Source: Apostichopus japonicus (taxonomy: Eukaryota > Echinodermata > Holothuroidea > Aspidochirotida > Stichopodidae). Taken from it: a DNA stretch of 64,000 nucleotides. The translations under genes were made by a program, and so were the position numbers. The stretch is from assembly GCF_037975245.1 (NCBI RefSeq), contig NC_092574.1:8961713-9025712 (forward strand). The letters are read 5' to 3'. The number at the start of each line of letters is the position of its first letter. Positions within the stretch are counted from its first letter, which is position 1. Below, in pieces: positions 61,251 through 64,000 of this stretch. Below the pieces are notes generated by a model. It was not told where the DNA came from, did not search any database, and saw only the letters and a program-made list of their open reading frames with translations.

Positions 61251-62034
61251 ACTTTAAAACCCACAAAAAACAGGCCTCCCATTCTAGCAAATTTCTCAGA
61301 TATATAGCACATGAATGTGGTACAAGCATATACAGCCGAAATTTCTTCAACATTGTTCGAAAGTGGCAAAATATAGCACCACTTTGCATCTGTAAACACT
61401 CACCATCTTTACGAAACGTCTTTATTTGACCCCTCACCTGAAAAAATTAACATCTTGCCCCCATCTCCCTACTACAAAATGGTGGTTGCGACCCTGGGTA
61501 GTGCGTTACATGAAAAGTCAACAATGAAGGCGTTAATTAAACCTTAATTATCTGACTGTTATGAAAATGCGGGGAGTGGGGGCGGGTTGGCTTTCATTTG
61601 CTGTTACTTGTGAATTAGTTTGGGACAAATTAAGTGGGTGGAGAGGTAGGAAAACACTAGTCTGGAAGTTAAGGAGACATGCACCCTGTGCCCATCCTAG
61701 CTACCGGACTGCTGGGGGAGGGGTTAATATTCAAATGGAGCAATATAGCCACCTTAGACAAATGCTCAGTGAAATATCAAGAATGGTATACACTGCAAAG
61801 TCATGTTGAGGTCAAACATTTTTTTGAACATTTTTATGACATATGCTGACCCTAAGTGAACGATCTTCGAAAATTGCTACATTTTCTAACTAACATCTCA
61901 GTAATGAAACAACCAAGATGCGGTTAATACTGTGTATAAGTTGATGCTGCATGTGCTTGGAAAATGGTTAAAAACCCACCCATATTACACACTTCATGCC
62001 TACCCTCTTTCTATATGGAACGCCAAAAGCGCAA

Positions 62035-62440
62035 CGCATTTCGTTGCCTCGATCGATTTCGCCTCCTTCTATTTCGTTGCCTCCCTTTATTTCGTTGCCT
62101 CCTTTGATTTCGTTTCCTCCTTCTATTTCGTTGCTTCGTTCTATTTCGTTGTCTCATTCTATTTTGCTGCCTCGTTCTATTTCGTTGTCTCCTTCTACTT
62201 TGCTGCCTCGTTCTATTTCGTTGTTTCCTTTGATTTCATTGTCTCCTTCTATTTCGTTGCCTCGTTCTAATTCATTGTCTCCTTCGATTTCGCTTCTTCG
62301 TTCTATTTCGTTGCCTCCTTTGGTTTTGTTGCCTCGTTTGATATCGTTGCCTCCTTTTATTTCGTCGCCTCCTTCTAATTCGTTGTCTCCTTTGATTTCG
62401 TTGCCTCCTTTGATTTCGTTGCCTCGTTCTATTATCTACT
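62035..62440 (+). repeat. 18-bp minisatellite, about 22 units
   Basis: Unit TTCTATTTCGTTGCCTCC with point variants. It gives open frames on the plus strand (FYFVAS repeats and a Ser/Leu/Pro-rich frame) that are not genes. Confidence 0.93.
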
Positions 62441-63190
62441 ATCGGTAAAAAAATGATTTCTTGACCAAAAGTGGCCTTAAAGTTTTAACCCCGATACGGA
62501 CATCTCTAAACGCGCTATACGTTATGTGTAATGATCCAAAAGATGATTTTTTTTTCTTTCAAAATCGATTAATTTTAGTTATGGAGCCTACTGGCATGTC
62601 CGGTTTAGCACCACATTAAAGTAGAAAGGTTCCTCTTTCACGTGGTATACCTCTACTATCGGTAACGAAAATGATTCCTTGACCAAAAGTGGCCTTAAAG
62701 TTTTAACCCCGATACGGACATCTCTAAACTCGCTGTATATACATAATGTGTAATAATCAGAAAAATGTAGGCTCCATAACTAAAGTTAATCGATTTTGAA
62801 AAGAAAAAAAAACAGTTTTCTGATCATTACACATTACGTATATACAGCGCGTTTAAAGATGTCGGGGTTAGAACTTTGAGGCCACTTTTGGTAAAGAAAT
62901 CATTTTTATTATCGATAGTAGAGATATACCACGTAAAAGATGAACCTGTCTACTTTAATGTGGTGCTAACCTGACATCTCAATAGGCTCCATAACTCAAC
63001 TTAATCGATTTTGAAGAATAAAAAAATTAATCAATATTTTAAAACTTTTAGGCCACTTTTGGTAAAAAAAAATCGGCTTTGTTACCGATAGTAGGTATAA
63101 CACGTGAAAGAAGAAATTTTATTCTTTGATGTGATGCTAACCGAACCTCCTAACTAGGTCGATAACTCAAATTAATCGATTTTGAAATAA
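62440..63190. repeat. palindromic array of a roughly 210-bp repeat
   Basis: The block CTACTATCGGTAA, CCAAAAGTGGCC, CCCCGATACGGACATC occurs in plus orientation at 62437 and 62652. In reverse orientation it ends at about 62935 and 63095. Associated words (AAAATCGATTAA, GGAGCC, TTAGCACCACATTAAAGTAG) occur in matching order in each unit. Confidence 0.8.
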
Positions 63191-63946
63191 TAATACGTTT
63201 GGATCATAACACATTACCGCGCGTTTCGAGCTAATTTTCCCATTTGCATCCCACTCCTGTTAGGATCGAACGGTTTGTAGCCATCGAATTTCAATAAATC
63301 AAAGTGATACTGACTGTTCTTTCATACCACGTGTAAGAGGAATAACTTAACATCGCCATTGTACCTCTCTTGACTGTTTTATATTCTCATAAATTAATTG
63401 TTTAGACATTTGAGAAAAAAAATGGTATAAAAATTGTCGCAATTTACGCCTTTCTCCACAAGATTTGGTAGGATCACAAGTTTCAGTTCAATATGGATGC
63501 AGAAATCGTCCACCATTTAATTCCAAAATTATAACACATGAAAGAGCAACATCTTCTCTCTCATATGGTGCAATTATTGGCATTTTACAGTATTCATAGC
63601 GTTAATTATTATCGCTTTAAAACAGGTACGAAAAAGTAACAGTCTTGTTATTGTCCGCTAATTTAGGCTGCCCTTAGTGGCTGCTGGGGATCCACTTTTC
63701 CGCCACAGCGTACCCAGCGCTCGTCACAGTGTACAAACATCAGTGGCCAACGGCGTGTAACGTTGATGTATACACTAGTGGCTGCTCTTAGTGGCTGCTA
63801 CGTTCAAACAAGTGCTAGGCTGCTCAGTACGTGCTAGGCACTGTGATCGACCAGGTAACGTTCGCGTTAACCGGCCGGTCGCGACCGAAGGAGAAAAAAG
63901 CTCCGCCCACCAATGCATGCCTGCAATACCTAATTAACATAACCAG

Positions 63947-64000
63947 GCGAATTCAATCGAGGCAACGAAATCGAACGAGGCAACGATGTAGAACGAGGCA
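63947..64000 (-). repeat. 18-bp minisatellite, inverted arm start
   Basis: Three units reading GAACGAGGCAACGA on the plus strand, the reverse complement of the 62.0-62.4 kb satellite, truncated by the window edge. Confidence 0.85.

Larger units (their letters stand above)
62035..64000. mobile_element. second foldback-like structure, cut by the window end
   Basis: The left arm is an 18-bp satellite in plus orientation (62035-62440). The right edge of the window (63947-64000) starts the same satellite in reverse orientation. Between them are units of a roughly 210-bp repeat, two in plus orientation followed by two inverted, forming a large palindrome centred near 62770. The right half (63200-63940) is single-copy-looking except for GTGGCTGCT and GTGCTAGGC doublets near 63.7-63.8 kb. 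Long arms made of short tandem units fit a foldback transposon; the true right end is outside the window. Confidence 0.55.

Noticed and set aside
60930-61500. Possible third hAT element with ends CAGTGGCGTAACCA and CAGGGTCGCAACCA
   Set aside because: Flanking octamers differ and the ends match only partly, so only a terminal fragment is listed.
61932-62448. 112- and 150-codon repetitive frames
   Set aside because: Products of the 18-bp satellite.

Overview
The window looks like animal nuclear DNA: AT-rich, almost wholly non-coding, with short exons tens of kilobases apart, LINE, DIRS-like, hAT-like, foldback-like and SINE-like elements, and many satellites. No bacterial-style operon, rRNA or intact tRNA gene was seen. 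The element mix and a deuterostome-like architecture suggest a marine invertebrate, possibly an echinoderm, but no marker gene confirms this.

One host gene can be read. It lies on the minus strand, starts near 48.47 kb (or further right if there is an untranslated first exon) and runs leftward out of the window. Six exons (48469-48347, 39944-39855, 35713-35610, 26811-26699, 13586-13531, 5028-4969) have canonical AG/GT borders, and every junction keeps the reading frame. Together they encode about 182 residues forming a GAF-type sensory domain after a short basic N-terminal segment. A weaker seventh exon is proposed at 717-637. The effector part of the protein lies beyond the left edge, so the family is not settled. 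Introns of 3.9 to 13.1 kb hold nearly all the repeats.

Layout from the left: a 5'-truncated LINE with target-site duplication (1470-2335); a 57-bp minisatellite (2438-3512); a GC-rich conserved-looking block (3945-4260); two short tandem duplications (6985-7330, 7694-8000); a 6.9-kb DIRS-like tyrosine-recombinase retrotransposon (14091-20973) with 114-bp inverted terminal repeats, an internal complementary region and a paralogous empty site next door; scattered fragments related to its terminal repeat (25.3, 25.9, 26.0, 33.2 and 36.0 kb); a CR1/L2-like LINE 3' end followed by a 105-bp tandem array (33.4-34.35 kb); and a foldback-like element with GGGACGTTTTG arms (47168-48004).

Upstream of the gene (48.5-64 kb) lie a 270-bp TA microsatellite, two RFX X-box-like sites, two nested hAT-like elements each with a perfect 8-bp target-site duplication (58827-60648 outer, 59355-60625 inner), and a second foldback-like structure built from an 18-bp satellite that reappears inverted at the window end (62035-64000). 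Most long open frames are by-products of tandem repeats or low-complexity DNA and are not annotated as genes.
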